A program made the translations under genes and the position numbers. The notes below the pieces were generated by a model. It worked only from the letters and a program-made list of their open reading frames with translations. It searched no databases and was not told the DNA's origin. Below are positions 53,201 through 61,512 of a DNA stretch of 64,000 bases, one piece after another (the first letter of the stretch is position 1; every line of letters begins with the position of its first letter). The DNA is taken from assembly GCF_017254915.1 (NCBI RefSeq), contig NZ_JAFKCT010000004.1:124001-188000 (forward strand), written 5' to 3'. Source of the stretch: Algoriphagus oliviformis. Lineage in GTDB: Bacteria > Bacteroidota > Bacteroidia > Cytophagales > Cyclobacteriaceae.

Positions 53201-55804
53201 GTCAAAAATCGCCTCGTTGGTGGATTTGTTGACCAACTCGTAGCGTTCGTTGCTCAGCCGGATTTTTTCCAGGTAGTCAAACTGCGCCATCAAAAGCGAG
53301 ATCAGACGCTGGGCCCGCTCCAGGGTTTTCACTTCTTTTTCACCCACTTCCCTCGGTGTGGAGTAGTAGTTGGCGATGGTGGCCACCACTTTTCCCTCTA
53401 CATTGAAGATGGGAAAGGACCAGCAGGCCCCTATCCCATAGTCTCTGGCCAGCTCGGTGTAGTTTTCCCATCGGGGATCTTCGTACACGTCGGTGACCAG
53501 CACCCGCTCACCGTAGTAGGCCGCCGTGCCACAGGATCCTTGGTTTGGACCAACGTCGAGATGCTCTATCGCTCGGATCCAACCGGGATCCAGGCTTGGA
53601 GAGACGTAGTTTTTCAGCTTCCTGTCCTCTATTTTCAGGATAGAGGCCTTCATGCCGGGAATCAGCGATTCGAGCTGAAGCAAGTAGCGGCGATAGAGCG
53701 CCTTTTCGTCGGTGTTGCTTACCAGGCTGGACTCGATGAATTCCTTCTCTATGTCGTGCAGCTTTTCGAAAAAGTCGATCTGGGTGGTATCCATCAATGC
53801 GCCTACCACGCGTACCGGCTTGCCGGATTTGTCTGTCTGCTTGATGGACCGGTCTCGAATGTGGGCATAGGTACCGTCCCCCTTGAGCAGTCGGTACTGC
53901 CGGGTCCAGGTGGACACCTCGGGATTTTCCAGCGCTTCGCGAAATTCCCTCACCGCCTGCCCCAGGTCATCGGGATGGATTCTATCCCGGATCAGCTGGA
54001 AGTTTTCCTCCATGGAACCCAAGCTGATCCCAAAATCTTCCTCGAAGGTCTCGCTGACAAAAGTCCTTTCTGTCTCGGGGTGGTAGTCGTAGATGCTCTC
54101 CGAGCCCGCCTTTAAGGCAAGGCGGAAGCGCTCATTGCTTTGCTCCAGCTCTTTTTTGGCGTCGATGACGGCCGTGACGTCGATCGAGTTGATCACGATG
54201 CCGTGGATATCCGGATCATCCAGGAGGTTCGTTACGACACTTTTCACCCATCGCCACCCATCCTCTTGATGTTTGAAGCGGTATGGAAGACCGTGAATCT
54301 GCCTCAGCTCCTTGATTTTCGCAAAATCCTCCAGCACCCAGGGCAGGTCATCCGGGTGGACAAAACCAAAGGCATTTTTGCCCTCCAGCTCATCCTCCGA
54401 AAAGCCCAGGTAGTGGCGAAAATTGGTACTGAGGTAGTGGAAGGTTCCTTCCTCGTCGATCACGCAGACCAGGTCGGCTCCTTCTTGGGCCAGTTTGCGA
54501 TAGCGGTTTTCCAGACTTCTCCGCCGCTCCTCGGCCAGGACCTGCCGCGACACGTCCTTGAAGTTGTACACCAGCCCATTGATGATGGGATTGCCAAAAA
54601 AGTTGGTCATGGTGCCCGAGACATGTCGCCAGCTACCGTCGGCATGCCGCAGTCGGGAGACATTGCCTCCAAGGGCCTTGCCGGGATTGTCCAGCGCTTG
54701 CCTAAACCACTCGTCAAATTCCTCCAGATCGGCGGGATGCACCAGCCTTCGGATAGGCTCCGCCGAGCGGGGTGTAGTCTCCAGCCCCAGTATGCGGGAA
54801 ACGGACTCCGTCTCAAAATGCGGCCTTCCTTCCCTGTTGAGTATCGCTATCGCATCCTCGCTGTTTTCCAGCAGGATCTTGAATTTCTTTTCCCTCAGAT
54901 AAATCTGCTCGTAGGCGACGACCTGTTCCGAGTTGTCGGTCAGCGTGCCAAAAAGCCAGCGGCCAGCCCCTCCTTCCGCTTCTCTTTTCAGCTCGGCCCG
55001 CTCCAATATCCACACCCAGTAGCCCTTCCTGTGCTTCATCCTGAGCTCGCACTCGTAGCGTGGCAGGATACCGGCCAGGTAGTCTGACAGGGCCCTTTCG
55101 GACTCACTTAGGTCTTGCGGGTGTATGAAAGCTTCCTTTCCCTTCCTGTCCAGCTTCCCCAACTCCAGTGAGGAATACCCCAAAATGGCTGCCCATTTCT
55201 CATTGAATGCAAATTCCCCTGACTCGAGATCCAGCTCCCAGATCCCCATCTCCGCGGAGTCGATGACCCGAAACAGCCGGCTTTTTTCTTCTTCAAAAAT
55301 CCCTCTGGCCAAACGCTGACTGCGGAGGCTGTCCCCGAGGTCAAGCAGCCTGGCCGCCTGGCTGGCGAGCCTGTGCAGAGCGGACAGCTGCTTCGTGCCG
55401 GGCTTTTGGGGGGAAAGGTCCAAGACACAGAGCGCTCCCTGCTGACCGGCGGCCGAGGCAAATGGCACTCCGGCAAAAAAGGCCGGTCTCTCCTGCTCCC
55501 CCAACTTGGGACGCTTTTCAAAACGGGGATCATTTCGCAGGTCTTGGACGACTGTTTCCTCACGGAAGGAGGCACGAAAGAAAGGGTGGAGATTTTCCGG
55601 AAAGTCGTCGGACAGCAATTCCATTCCCACCGCTCCCAAGACGCTGTACTTTTCCCCCTCCCAAGTCAACACCACACCGATGGAGACACCGCAGCAATCT
55701 GCCGCCAGCGAGGCTAAGTCTTCAAACGCTGCCGTAGGCAACAACTCCCCCTGTTCGTTCCCATCCATTTCTTGTGGTTTTTCCAAGTCCATGAAGCCCC
55801 CCAT
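50291..55804 (-). CDS. Giant soluble sensor histidine kinase with about ten PAS and two GAF domains
   Basis: The 1837-aa protein has no membrane segment. In order I see a GAF domain (about 20-165), four PAS domains (about 180-690), a second GAF with QGSCGTAAYYGERVLVTDVYEDPRW (about 700-860), six more PAS domains (about 865-1590), and a kinase core. The core has the phospho-His in YVASHDLQEPLRMVSSF, the N-box FQNLIGNALKYS, the G1 box VKDNGIGV and the G2 box TGLGLAIVKKII. Many PAS domains end in the PAC pattern. It probably integrates several cytosolic signals such as redox, light or ligands. No response regulator is adjacent. A second ATG at 55792 (MDLEKPQ) is also possible. Confidence 0.94.
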   Translation of the reverse strand: MGGFMDLEKPQEMDGNEQGELLPTAAFEDLASLAADCCGVSIGVVLTWEGEKYSVLGAVGMELLSDDFPENLHPFFRASFREETVVQDLRNDPRFEKRPKLGEQERPAFFAGVPFASAAGQQGALCVLDLSPQKPGTKQLSALHRLASQAARLLDLGDSLRSQRLARGIFEEEKSRLFRVIDSAEMGIWELDLESGEFAFNEKWAAILGYSSLELGKLDRKGKEAFIHPQDLSESERALSDYLAGILPRYECELRMKHRKGYWVWILERAELKREAEGGAGRWLFGTLTDNSEQVVAYEQIYLREKKFKILLENSEDAIAILNREGRPHFETESVSRILGLETTPRSAEPIRRLVHPADLEEFDEWFRQALDNPGKALGGNVSRLRHADGSWRHVSGTMTNFFGNPIINGLVYNFKDVSRQVLAEERRRSLENRYRKLAQEGADLVCVIDEEGTFHYLSTNFRHYLGFSEDELEGKNAFGFVHPDDLPWVLEDFAKIKELRQIHGLPYRFKHQEDGWRWVKSVVTNLLDDPDIHGIVINSIDVTAVIDAKKELEQSNERFRLALKAGSESIYDYHPETERTFVSETFEEDFGISLGSMEENFQLIRDRIHPDDLGQAVREFREALENPEVSTWTRQYRLLKGDGTYAHIRDRSIKQTDKSGKPVRVVGALMDTTQIDFFEKLHDIEKEFIESSLVSNTDEKALYRRYLLQLESLIPGMKASILKIEDRKLKNYVSPSLDPGWIRAIEHLDVGPNQGSCGTAAYYGERVLVTDVYEDPRWENYTELARDYGIGACWSFPIFNVEGKVVATIANYYSTPREVGEKEVKTLERAQRLISLLMAQFDYLEKIRLSNERYELVNKSTNEAIFDWDVQKDRFYWGESFTRVFGHDHQVAEFTLETWTNLMHPSDNQEKAGEWEEFIADPQADRWQNQFRFRRKDGSYAFVEESAFIIRDEAGKALRMIGVLRDRTELKRMELLLANASKLSRVGGWEVDVLNDRLLWSPITCEIHEVPIGFTASTAAGIDFYREDFRESVAAMVASTMERGDKFDFEAPIITANGEERWVRAIGEPEFVDDRCVRIFGSIQDIQERKLMEDRLKGVSDSLPGLIFQYILNADGTDEFRYVSRGSIKLLGLSPEECMADSELVWSRLAKGGDLEEVRKSLDESASSLSFWNWEWKVLSPEGKIRWREGRGTPSKRADGSVVWDGLIVDVTHRRNLENLLDQSTKMAKIGSWELDLTLEPIQLNWSSTTRSILGVERLGGMRLEKVYQIFVGQSEEIARQAMEGLIEKGRGFDVELELDGAGGKRRWIRCIGQAVHVKGKTLSAFGSLQDIHERKLSELNLKRLLLERNTILESIGDGFFAVDSNFTVTYWNKQAEKLMKVPRAEILGKNVWDVFETGGLDRFRRKFEQALASGKAVNFEDYLAEFKVWFSVSAFPSDSGLTVFFKDVTQNKNAQEEIRNSNDRFERVSEATNDAIWDAQLSEGKLYWGRGFKSLFGYDLDVFTPDYKFYVDRIHPQDRKRVVGSQERAKANPQVRHWNEEYRFQRADDTYAYVMDRAIFTRNSWGKATRIIGAMADITERREFEESLKKLNVKLKRQAKELAISNSGLEQFAYVASHDLQEPLRMVSSFLSLLDRKYREHLDDKAQQYIHFAVDGAIRMKQIILDLLEYSRVGKGEKELETIHLEDLIFEVSQLQAQLIEEKNATIRFEGIPTLTSFKAPLLQVFQNLIGNALKYSREEEPPLILVSCEEERYQWLLAVKDNGIGVKEEYFDKIFIIFQRLHSKEEYTGTGLGLAIVKKIIDSLGGKIWVESVYSQGTSFYFTIPKPGKKGGEG

Positions 55805-55894
55805 TCATTCCGTTCGGTTAAAAAGTATGCTAAACTATGACACAATTTTGCCCACGCATCCTTGTATCTCTGGTTTGAAATATAAGAATACATG

Positions 55895-56027
55895 ATTATC
55901 CGCAATCTTGCCAGTAAGCGAATTTACTTCTTCACTCAGGCAGGTCGGAAGACCGAAGTAGGGCAAAGCTAAAGTTTAGCCTTCTTTTGTATCATCACGG
56001 CTACCTACTGGCATAAAAGCGGACAAT
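55895..56027. repeat. Interspersed element with inverted ends, copy 2
   Basis: This copy of about 133 bp is inverted relative to the one at 43307. It starts ATTATCCGC-aatct-TGCCaGTAAGC and ends, read on the other strand, ATTGTCCGC-tttta-TGCCaGTAgG. The inner part shares CGAAGTA-GGCAAAGC and TTTAGC blocks with copy 1. It lies between the start of the giant kinase gene and the DoxX-like gene. Confidence 0.72.
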
Positions 56028-56173
56028 CGCCTAAGAATAAAGGCTAGGTTTCAATTGAACAACCTGCCATTGAATCCCTCCCCGATGCTTCTGGCAAGGG
56101 GCTTCGCATAGATTCCATCGGAAAAATGAGCAATTTGTGCTGGCCATCCCACCTTTTCTTCTCCCCGCCCGCC

Positions 56174-56776
56174 ATGAAAAAGCTCCTCCCCAACCTGACC
56201 TCGATCTTTCTGGGTTTTACTTTTTGGACTGCCGGTATGGTCAAGCTCTACGCCGGCCACCAGTTCATCGGCTGGATAGGCCCTCCCTGGCTGGTGGAGC
56301 GCTTGGTGGAGTTTGACCTTGGGCTCTATGCCAGCTTCATCGCCCTATGCCAGATCACGATAGGCTTCATGCTGTTCACCACCAGATACAAGCTCCTCGG
56401 AGGCATCATGATGATTCCCATGATCCTGAATATCCTGATGGTGACGATTTCCCAGCACTGGAGGGGCACTCCCTATGTCCTCGCCGTGCTGCTGGCGATG
56501 GACATCTTCCTGCTTTGGCAGTATCGGGATTTTTTCCGTCCGCTGCTGGATGAGGGGGAAAATGGAGGCCGCCTGAGCACGCGCAGGGGCAAGTCTGCAC
56601 AGGGACACGCCACTTGGCTGGCGGGATGGGCACTGCAGCTGGTCTCCATCCCCGTTTCCTTCCAAATCCTGCCTTTGGCGTTTTGCCTCGCCGCGGTGGG
56701 GCTCGTTATCGCGGTGTTAAGTTTCCGCATTGATAGGCTTTCAAAGGGGAAAACCCAGCTGCAATCCGTAAATTAG
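56174..56776 (+). CDS. DoxX-like integral membrane protein
   Basis: The 200-aa protein has several hydrophobic helices: LTSIFLGFTFWTAGMVKLYAG, YASFIALCQITIGFMLF, LLGGIMMIPMILNILMVTI, VLAVLLAMDIFLLW, and two near the C-terminus. The motif around GMVKLYAGHQFIGW resembles the DoxX/DoxD-like fold. Such proteins are often linked to redox or membrane stress, but no function is assigned. The start is placed at MKKLLPN; an ATG 48 nt upstream is less likely. Confidence 0.7.
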   Translation: MKKLLPNLTSIFLGFTFWTAGMVKLYAGHQFIGWIGPPWLVERLVEFDLGLYASFIALCQITIGFMLFTTRYKLLGGIMMIPMILNILMVTISQHWRGTPYVLAVLLAMDIFLLWQYRDFFRPLLDEGENGGRLSTRRGKSAQGHATWLAGWALQLVSIPVSFQILPLAFCLAAVGLVIAVLSFRIDRLSKGKTQLQSVN

Positions 56777-56801
56777 ACCCAAACCCAAATACAAAAAAAT
56801 C

Positions 56802-57233
56802 ATGAAAGTAAATCCCTATCTCAATTTTGACGGCACTGCCGAGGAAGCCATGACCTTTTACAAATCCGTCTTGGGCGGAGAGTTTGAAGGTGGCATCAAC
56901 TATTTCAGCGAAATCCCCGGAATGGAGCTTCCGGAAAACGAAAAAAACCGGGTAATGCACATTTCCCTAAAGATAAACGACGTGGTCACCATCATGGCCA
57001 GCGACACCAGTCCCTCCATGGGCCACATCCTCATCAAGGGAAACCACAACTACGTCTCTTTGGCGCCGGACAGCAAAGCCGAAGGTGAGCGCATCTTCAA
57101 AGGCCTGTCCGAAGGCGGAAAAGTCGAGATGAACTATGACAAAACCTTCTGGGGAGCCTATTTTGGCAGCTTTGAGGACAAGTACGGCATTGGCTGGATG
57201 GTCAACTACACGCTGCAGCCCGGAGAAGAGTGA
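56802..57233 (+). CDS. PhnB-like VOC family protein
   Basis: The 143-aa protein fits the PhnB/3-dmu-9_3-mt branch of the VOC superfamily. It begins MKVNPYLNFDGTAEEAMTFYKSVLGGEF and has VMHISLKINDVVTIMASD, GNHNYVSL and FWGAYFGSFEDKYGIGWMVNY at the end. Relatives lack proven enzyme activity in most cases. It lies 25 nt after the DoxX-like gene, probably in one transcript. Confidence 0.92.
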   Translation: MKVNPYLNFDGTAEEAMTFYKSVLGGEFEGGINYFSEIPGMELPENEKNRVMHISLKINDVVTIMASDTSPSMGHILIKGNHNYVSLAPDSKAEGERIFKGLSEGGKVEMNYDKTFWGAYFGSFEDKYGIGWMVNYTLQPGEE

Positions 57234-57406
57234 GCTAGAGCCAGGAATAGAACCGAGAACCAAGTGACAAGCATTTTCAGGCATAGTCACTTTTTGAGGT
57301 ATCAAGTAGCTTGTTTCAAGAAGTTAGTATCAAGCATCAGGAAGCGAGAGGCAAAAACCGGAAATCTTAGACTGGCGTAGAGTCCGTCCCACGCGTCCCA
57401 AATTGG

Positions 57407-57450
57407 AAATGCCCCACCCGACCAATGGTCGAAGTAGGGCATTTTAATTG
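57407..57450 (+). terminator. Terminator-like hairpin between the VOC gene and purN
   Basis: The outer stem AAATGCCC at 57407-57414 pairs with GGGCATTT at 57437-57444, and an inner stem CGACC/GGTCG at 57419-57423 and 57427-57431 has a 3-nt loop. A short T-run follows. It lies about 170 nt after the VOC stop and about 60 nt before purN. The gap also holds TATCAAG-type repeats near 57300-57345. Confidence 0.55.
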
Positions 57451-57508
57451 GGATAAGCCTGCTTCCTTTTCTAACTTGCGCCTTATTAAGCCTAACACCC
57501 CACGTCTC

Positions 57509-58081
57509 GTGTCCAGCCCCGTCCGTATCGCCATCCTTGCCTCAGGCAGCGGCTCCAATGCCGAAAAAATCATGGAATATTTCCAGCATTCCGACCAAGC
57601 GGAAATCGCCTTGGTCGCCTCCAACAAAGCCGATGCTTTCGTTTTGGAGCGTGCCCGGAAATTCTCGGTGCCTACTTTTACCTTTTCCCGCAAGGAAATG
57701 GAAGCCGGCACGCTGACGCAAAAGCTCCTGGCCGACAAAATCGACTGGGTGATCCTCGCCGGTTTCCTGCTCAAAATCCCCGACGAGCTGACCAGGTCTT
57801 TTTCGGATCGCATGGTCAACATCCACCCGGCTCTCCTTCCCAGGTATGGCGGCAAGGGCATGTATGGCATGCACGTGCATGAGGCAGTCAAGGCGGCCGG
57901 CGACGCCGAGACCGGCATCACCATCCACCTGGTCAACGAGCACTACGACGAAGGAAAGATCATCTTTCAGGCCTCCACTCCGGTCAGTCCGGAGGACAGC
58001 CCGGAGGACATCGCCCAGAAAGTACATGCTCTGGAGCACGAACACTTCCCAAGGGTCATCGGAGAGCTGCTGGGTAGATAA
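57509..58081 (+). CDS. purN: Phosphoribosylglycinamide formyltransferase PurN
   Basis: The 190-aa enzyme transfers a formyl group from 10-formyl-tetrahydrofolate to GAR in purine synthesis. It has the phosphate-binding IAILASGSGSNAEKI at the start, the catalytic block MVNIHPALLPRYGGKGMYG with Asn and His, and the conserved Asp in HLVNEHYDEGKIIFQ. I choose the GTG at 57509 because PurN proteins normally begin a few residues before the GSGSN loop. The only in-frame ATG (57425) lies inside the upstream hairpin and would add 28 unrelated residues. Confidence 0.9.
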   Translation: MSSPVRIAILASGSGSNAEKIMEYFQHSDQAEIALVASNKADAFVLERARKFSVPTFTFSRKEMEAGTLTQKLLADKIDWVILAGFLLKIPDELTRSFSDRMVNIHPALLPRYGGKGMYGMHVHEAVKAAGDAETGITIHLVNEHYDEGKIIFQASTPVSPEDSPEDIAQKVHALEHEHFPRVIGELLGR

Positions 58082-58211
58082 CACAAGAAACACAGCTCGT
58101 ACGGAGAGTAAGAAGCTGGGTGCTAGGGTTCTTTTGCCTTATTTCAGGCGGGTTCATGGATGATTTTCCTTGCATTTTCCTAGCTTTAAAACAGACAAAA
58201 CCCCAAAAACC

Positions 58212-58583
58212 ATGAAACTCGGCGCTTTTTCCATCAGCCTTTCGGTCAAAAACCTTCAAGCCTCCAAGGAATTCTATGAGCACCTTGGCTTTTCGGTCTT
58301 TGCCGGGAGCGATGAGATGAACTACCTGATCATGAAAAACGGCGATGCCCTGATCGGACTTTTTCACGAGATGTTTGAGAAAAACATCCTCACCTTCAAT
58401 CCCGGCTGGGATCAGGATGCCAAAACCCTGGACTCCTATGACGATGTCCGCAGCATCCAGGCCCACCTCAAGTCCAAGGGAATCCCCCTGGCGCAAGAGA
58501 CCGACCCCGCGACCAGTGGCCCCGGCAGTCTCCTGCTTTTTGATCCCGACGGCAACAGCATCCTCATCGACCAACATATCTAA
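58212..58583 (+). CDS. VOC family (glyoxalase-like) protein
   Basis: The 123-aa protein has the VOC pattern: FSISLSVKNLQASKEFYEHLGF, a middle strand MNYLIMKNGDALIGLFHEMF, then GPGSLLLFDPDGNSILIDQH at the end. The substrate is unknown. The start at 58212 (MKLGAF) matches family N-termini; an in-frame ATG 42 nt upstream is less likely. Confidence 0.9.
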   Translation: MKLGAFSISLSVKNLQASKEFYEHLGFSVFAGSDEMNYLIMKNGDALIGLFHEMFEKNILTFNPGWDQDAKTLDSYDDVRSIQAHLKSKGIPLAQETDPATSGPGSLLLFDPDGNSILIDQHI

Positions 58584-58648
58584 GCCGAGTCTTGCGTTGA
58601 TCTTCCAGCCGCATTGCCTGCGGCGATTCCCTTTTTTCACATCATCCC

Positions 58649-59617
58649 ATGAAAGCTTCCGTCCGCTACAGCTATGGGCCCGTCGAGTCCATCCAAATCC
58701 AAGAACTGCCAATACCGGAGCCCCGCCCGGATGAGCTGCGCATCCGTGTCCACGCCACTACCGTCAACCGCACCGATATAGGCGTGCTCACGGGCAAGCC
58801 CTACCTGATGCGTGCCTTTGCCGGATTTCCCAAGCCCAACAAGCCGGTCACCGGGACGGACTTTGCCGGTGTCGTGGACCAGGTAGGTTCCGAAGTCACC
58901 GCCTTTCAGCCCGGAGACCGGGTGTGGGGCTTTGACGACAACGGAGCCGGAAGCCACGCCGAGTATCTTTGCCTTTCCTCCCAAAAGGCCATCCTCCCTA
59001 TCCCGAAGGGTGCGGACTTCACGGACATCGTCGCCTGCGCCGAGGCAGCCCACTACGCCATCAACTTCATCAACAAGGTCAGCCTACAGGCAGAAGACCA
59101 CGTGCTGGTCAATGGCGGCACGGGGGCCATCGGCTCCGCGGCCATCCAGCTGCTGAAGGCCCGCGGCATCGAGGTCACCGCCGTCTGCCCTGAGATCCAT
59201 GCGGAAAAAGTAAAGGCCCTTGGCGCAGACCGGGTGATTCCCCTCGAAAAAATGGACTTTACCCAAGAGCCTGTCCAATACGATTTTGTCTTTGATGCGG
59301 TGGGAAAAAGCAGGTTTTCGCTCTGCAAGGCCATACTCCGTCCCGGGGGCACCTACATCTCCACCGAGCTGGGCCCCAACTGGGAAAATATAGGCCTCGC
59401 CCTGACCACGCCCATTTGGGGCAAGAAAAAGGTCATCTTTCCCCTACCCGTGGATATCCCGCAAAGCCTGAAGGTCTGCGCCGAGCTGTATGGGCAGGGG
59501 AAATTCAAGCCGCTGATCGACAGAAGCTATCCCCTGGACCAAGTCAGGGAGGCCTTTGCCTATGTAGCCTCTGGCAAAAAAATAGGAAACGTGCTCTTGG
59601 ACCTCAGCAAAAAATAA
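58649..59617 (+). CDS. NAD(P)-dependent quinone oxidoreductase-like dehydrogenase (MDR superfamily)
   Basis: The 322-aa protein is a zinc-independent medium-chain dehydrogenase/reductase. It has LRIRVHATTVNRTDIGVLTG, GTDFAGVVDQVGSEVTAFQPGDRVWGF, and the NADPH-binding VLVNGGTGAIGSAAIQLLKARG. The C-terminus has YPLDQVREAFAYVASGKKIGNVLLDL. It likely reduces quinones or enones using NADPH; the exact substrate is unknown. A VOC gene follows after 7 nt. Confidence 0.93.
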   Translation: MKASVRYSYGPVESIQIQELPIPEPRPDELRIRVHATTVNRTDIGVLTGKPYLMRAFAGFPKPNKPVTGTDFAGVVDQVGSEVTAFQPGDRVWGFDDNGAGSHAEYLCLSSQKAILPIPKGADFTDIVACAEAAHYAINFINKVSLQAEDHVLVNGGTGAIGSAAIQLLKARGIEVTAVCPEIHAEKVKALGADRVIPLEKMDFTQEPVQYDFVFDAVGKSRFSLCKAILRPGGTYISTELGPNWENIGLALTTPIWGKKKVIFPLPVDIPQSLKVCAELYGQGKFKPLIDRSYPLDQVREAFAYVASGKKIGNVLLDLSKK

Positions 59618-59624
59618 CCAAGCC

Positions 59625-59993
59625 ATGAAACCCAAACTGACCGGAAGCAGACATGTACTAGCGGTGAAAAACCTGCAGGTTTCCGCCGACTTTTACTGTA
59701 GGCAGCTGGGCTTTGAGAGCCTTTGGACGGATGGGTTTTGGCACTTTGTCCGCCGCGGCGCCATCACCCTCATGCTGGGCGAGTGCGCGGACGAGATGCC
59801 GGCTGGCGACACCGGCGATCATTCCTATTTTGGCTATTTTGAGGTGGAAGGCATAGACCTCCTTTACCGCGAATACCGGGAAAAAGGCATCGCCTTTCTC
59901 AGCCATCTGGAGGACAAGCCCTGGGGACAGCGGGAGTTTACCCTACAGACGCCGGATGGACATCGGATCGCCTTTGGCGAGCAAATTCCGTAA
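59625..59993 (+). CDS. VOC family protein, bleomycin-resistance-like
   Basis: The 122-aa protein shows HVLAVKNLQVSADFYCRQLGF, a middle strand with FVRRGAITLMLGE, DHSYFGYFEVEGIDLLYREY, and the final EFTLQTPDGHRIAFGEQIP. This is the glyoxalase/bleomycin-resistance fold. It follows the dehydrogenase by 7 nt, so the two are probably one operon. The ligand cannot be predicted. Confidence 0.92.
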   Translation: MKPKLTGSRHVLAVKNLQVSADFYCRQLGFESLWTDGFWHFVRRGAITLMLGECADEMPAGDTGDHSYFGYFEVEGIDLLYREYREKGIAFLSHLEDKPWGQREFTLQTPDGHRIAFGEQIP

Positions 59994-60032
59994 GAGTAGC
60001 GCTAGGTAGGAAAGGAAAAAAGAGCTCAGGGC

Positions 60033-60524
60033 TCAGGATCTGCTTCTTTCTTTTCCCGAAAACTCCAGCCGAAAAATCACCAGCGGCACCGATACTCCCA
60101 GCGTGATCGCCAGCAGGACGAAGAGCGTCATCGCGCCATTGTAGACTGCGTGGTTGACGATTTCCCCATAATGCTCGTCGGGCTTGGTGCCCAGCTCCAT
60201 CAGCCCCAGCATGGCCCGATAGGCAAAGGCCCCCGGCACCATGGGAATCACAGAGGGAATAGTGACCATCATGGGGATCATTTTTTCACGGTTGCCGAGC
60301 AAGACGCCTGTAAAGCCTACCGCCAAGGCAGCGACGAAAGTAGCCAAAACCACCCCTGCGTCGATCTGGGGCAGGAGAAGTCCAAACTTGACCAGCCCGC
60401 CCAAAAAACCAACCACAAGGACCATCCACAGGCTTTTCCGGGGCGCATTGAAAAGTACGCCAAAGCCAAAACCGGCCAGGCTACACCAAAAACCCTTAAA
60501 AACGACTTCCAGCAACTCCATCAA
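60033..60524 (-). CDS. Threonine/serine exporter, small subunit (ThrE_2/YjjB-like)
   Basis: The 163-aa protein has four to five membrane helices, including GFLGGLVKFGLLLP, GVVLATFVAALAVGFTGVLLG and LFVLLAITLGVSVPLVIF. The conserved MVTIPSVIPMVPGAFAYRAMLGL identifies the ThrE_2 (DUF3815, YjjB) family. It overlaps the YjjP-like gene by 4 nt. The two halves correspond to a single fused ThrE in Corynebacterium. E. coli YjjP/YjjB is reported to export succinate. Confidence 0.93.
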   Translation of the reverse strand: MMELLEVVFKGFWCSLAGFGFGVLFNAPRKSLWMVLVVGFLGGLVKFGLLLPQIDAGVVLATFVAALAVGFTGVLLGNREKMIPMMVTIPSVIPMVPGAFAYRAMLGLMELGTKPDEHYGEIVNHAVYNGAMTLFVLLAITLGVSVPLVIFRLEFSGKERSRS

Positions 60525-61303
60525 AACGGAATGTTAAAGACAAACAAGGCGAAGGCCAGTCCGGCCGCGATGGCAAAGGCATGGATCAGCGCGTTGACGC
60601 CGCGGTCTAGGCCGTTTAGAATAAAGCCATCCAGCAGATCCACAAAAGCGATGATCAGCGGCACCCCGGGAATCAAATAAAGCACACTGGTGGCAAATGC
60701 CTGTCCCAACTCGCTGAGGACACCTATTTTCCAGCAAAACACAATCGCCAACGCAGACAGCAGGGAACTCAGAAACGTGATCACGTAGCTGTTCATGCGT
60801 TTTTTAAGGAGCTCCTGCTTGAGGAAAAGCCCACAAAAGGTCGCGAAAAAGGTGCTGCACATCTCCGCCACGCTCCCGCCAAAAGTGTAGCAGAATGCCG
60901 ATCCCGCCAGACTCACCACCAGGAGCACCAGCCAGCGGGAATAGTGGGCTTGGGCCTGGATCTTGAGCAGCTCCCCTCTCGCCTCGGACAGTGGCATTTG
61001 CATCTCTTCCAGCTCCAGACTCATGTTGCTGATCTCGGAGACCAAGCGAAAGTTTACGCCCGGCAGGGAGGGCTTGCCTCTGCCGCCAGAAAACACATTG
61101 GTTCCCTCGGCGTCGCGAATGCTGACGGACAGATGCCTGGTCCCAAGGTCGGTGTAGATGCGATAGCCATAGGCTGTAGAAATCCGGTTTAGGACCAGAC
61201 TCACCCTGCGGGTAGGCGCGCCGGCGTGGAGCATGCTCATGCCCATATTGAGCAGGAGCTTGCCCAGCAAGAGTGGATCATGGGGGCTGGTGGTGGAGGG
61301 CAT
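60521..61303 (-). CDS. Threonine/serine exporter, large subunit (ThrE/YjjP-like)
   Basis: The 260-aa protein has the DUF1212 pattern: LGKLLLNMGMSMLHAGAPTRRVSLVLNRIS in the soluble N-terminal part and LVSEISNMSLELEEMQMPLSEARGEL. Five membrane helices follow, with SGAG-like Gly-rich turns and YLIPGVPLIIAFVDLLDG. It pairs with the next gene through an ATGA overlap. The start at 61303 gives the family N-terminus; the frame is open to 61360. Confidence 0.93.
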   Translation of the reverse strand: MPSTTSPHDPLLLGKLLLNMGMSMLHAGAPTRRVSLVLNRISTAYGYRIYTDLGTRHLSVSIRDAEGTNVFSGGRGKPSLPGVNFRLVSEISNMSLELEEMQMPLSEARGELLKIQAQAHYSRWLVLLVVSLAGSAFCYTFGGSVAEMCSTFFATFCGLFLKQELLKKRMNSYVITFLSSLLSALAIVFCWKIGVLSELGQAFATSVLYLIPGVPLIIAFVDLLDGFILNGLDRGVNALIHAFAIAAGLAFALFVFNIPF

Positions 61304-61512
61304 AGGCCAAAAAACACTGCGATTGGAGGGGTAAGATAGTAGGATTCTCGAAACGCCCATCCCCCTTTTCTACCGCCCAGAAATATTTTTTGGAATTGAA
61401 AATCAATTGACTAAAATTGAGACAATAGATAGACAGCAGTCCACTGCCTACTGTCTGCCAGGTTTCGGCCATCGCCGAGTCCATGCTTTTAATCCAATCC
61501 CAACAATAACCT

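Noticed and set aside
50243..55087. Long open frames on the plus strand (up to 508 codons) opposite the giant PAS kinase
   Set aside because: The minus-strand frame has continuous PAS, GAF and kinase motifs. The plus-strand frames show no family pattern and arise from GC-rich codon bias.
57425..57508. Start of purN at the upstream ATG
   Set aside because: This ATG lies within a strong hairpin and would add 28 residues unlike PurN; the GTG at 57509 fits the family length.
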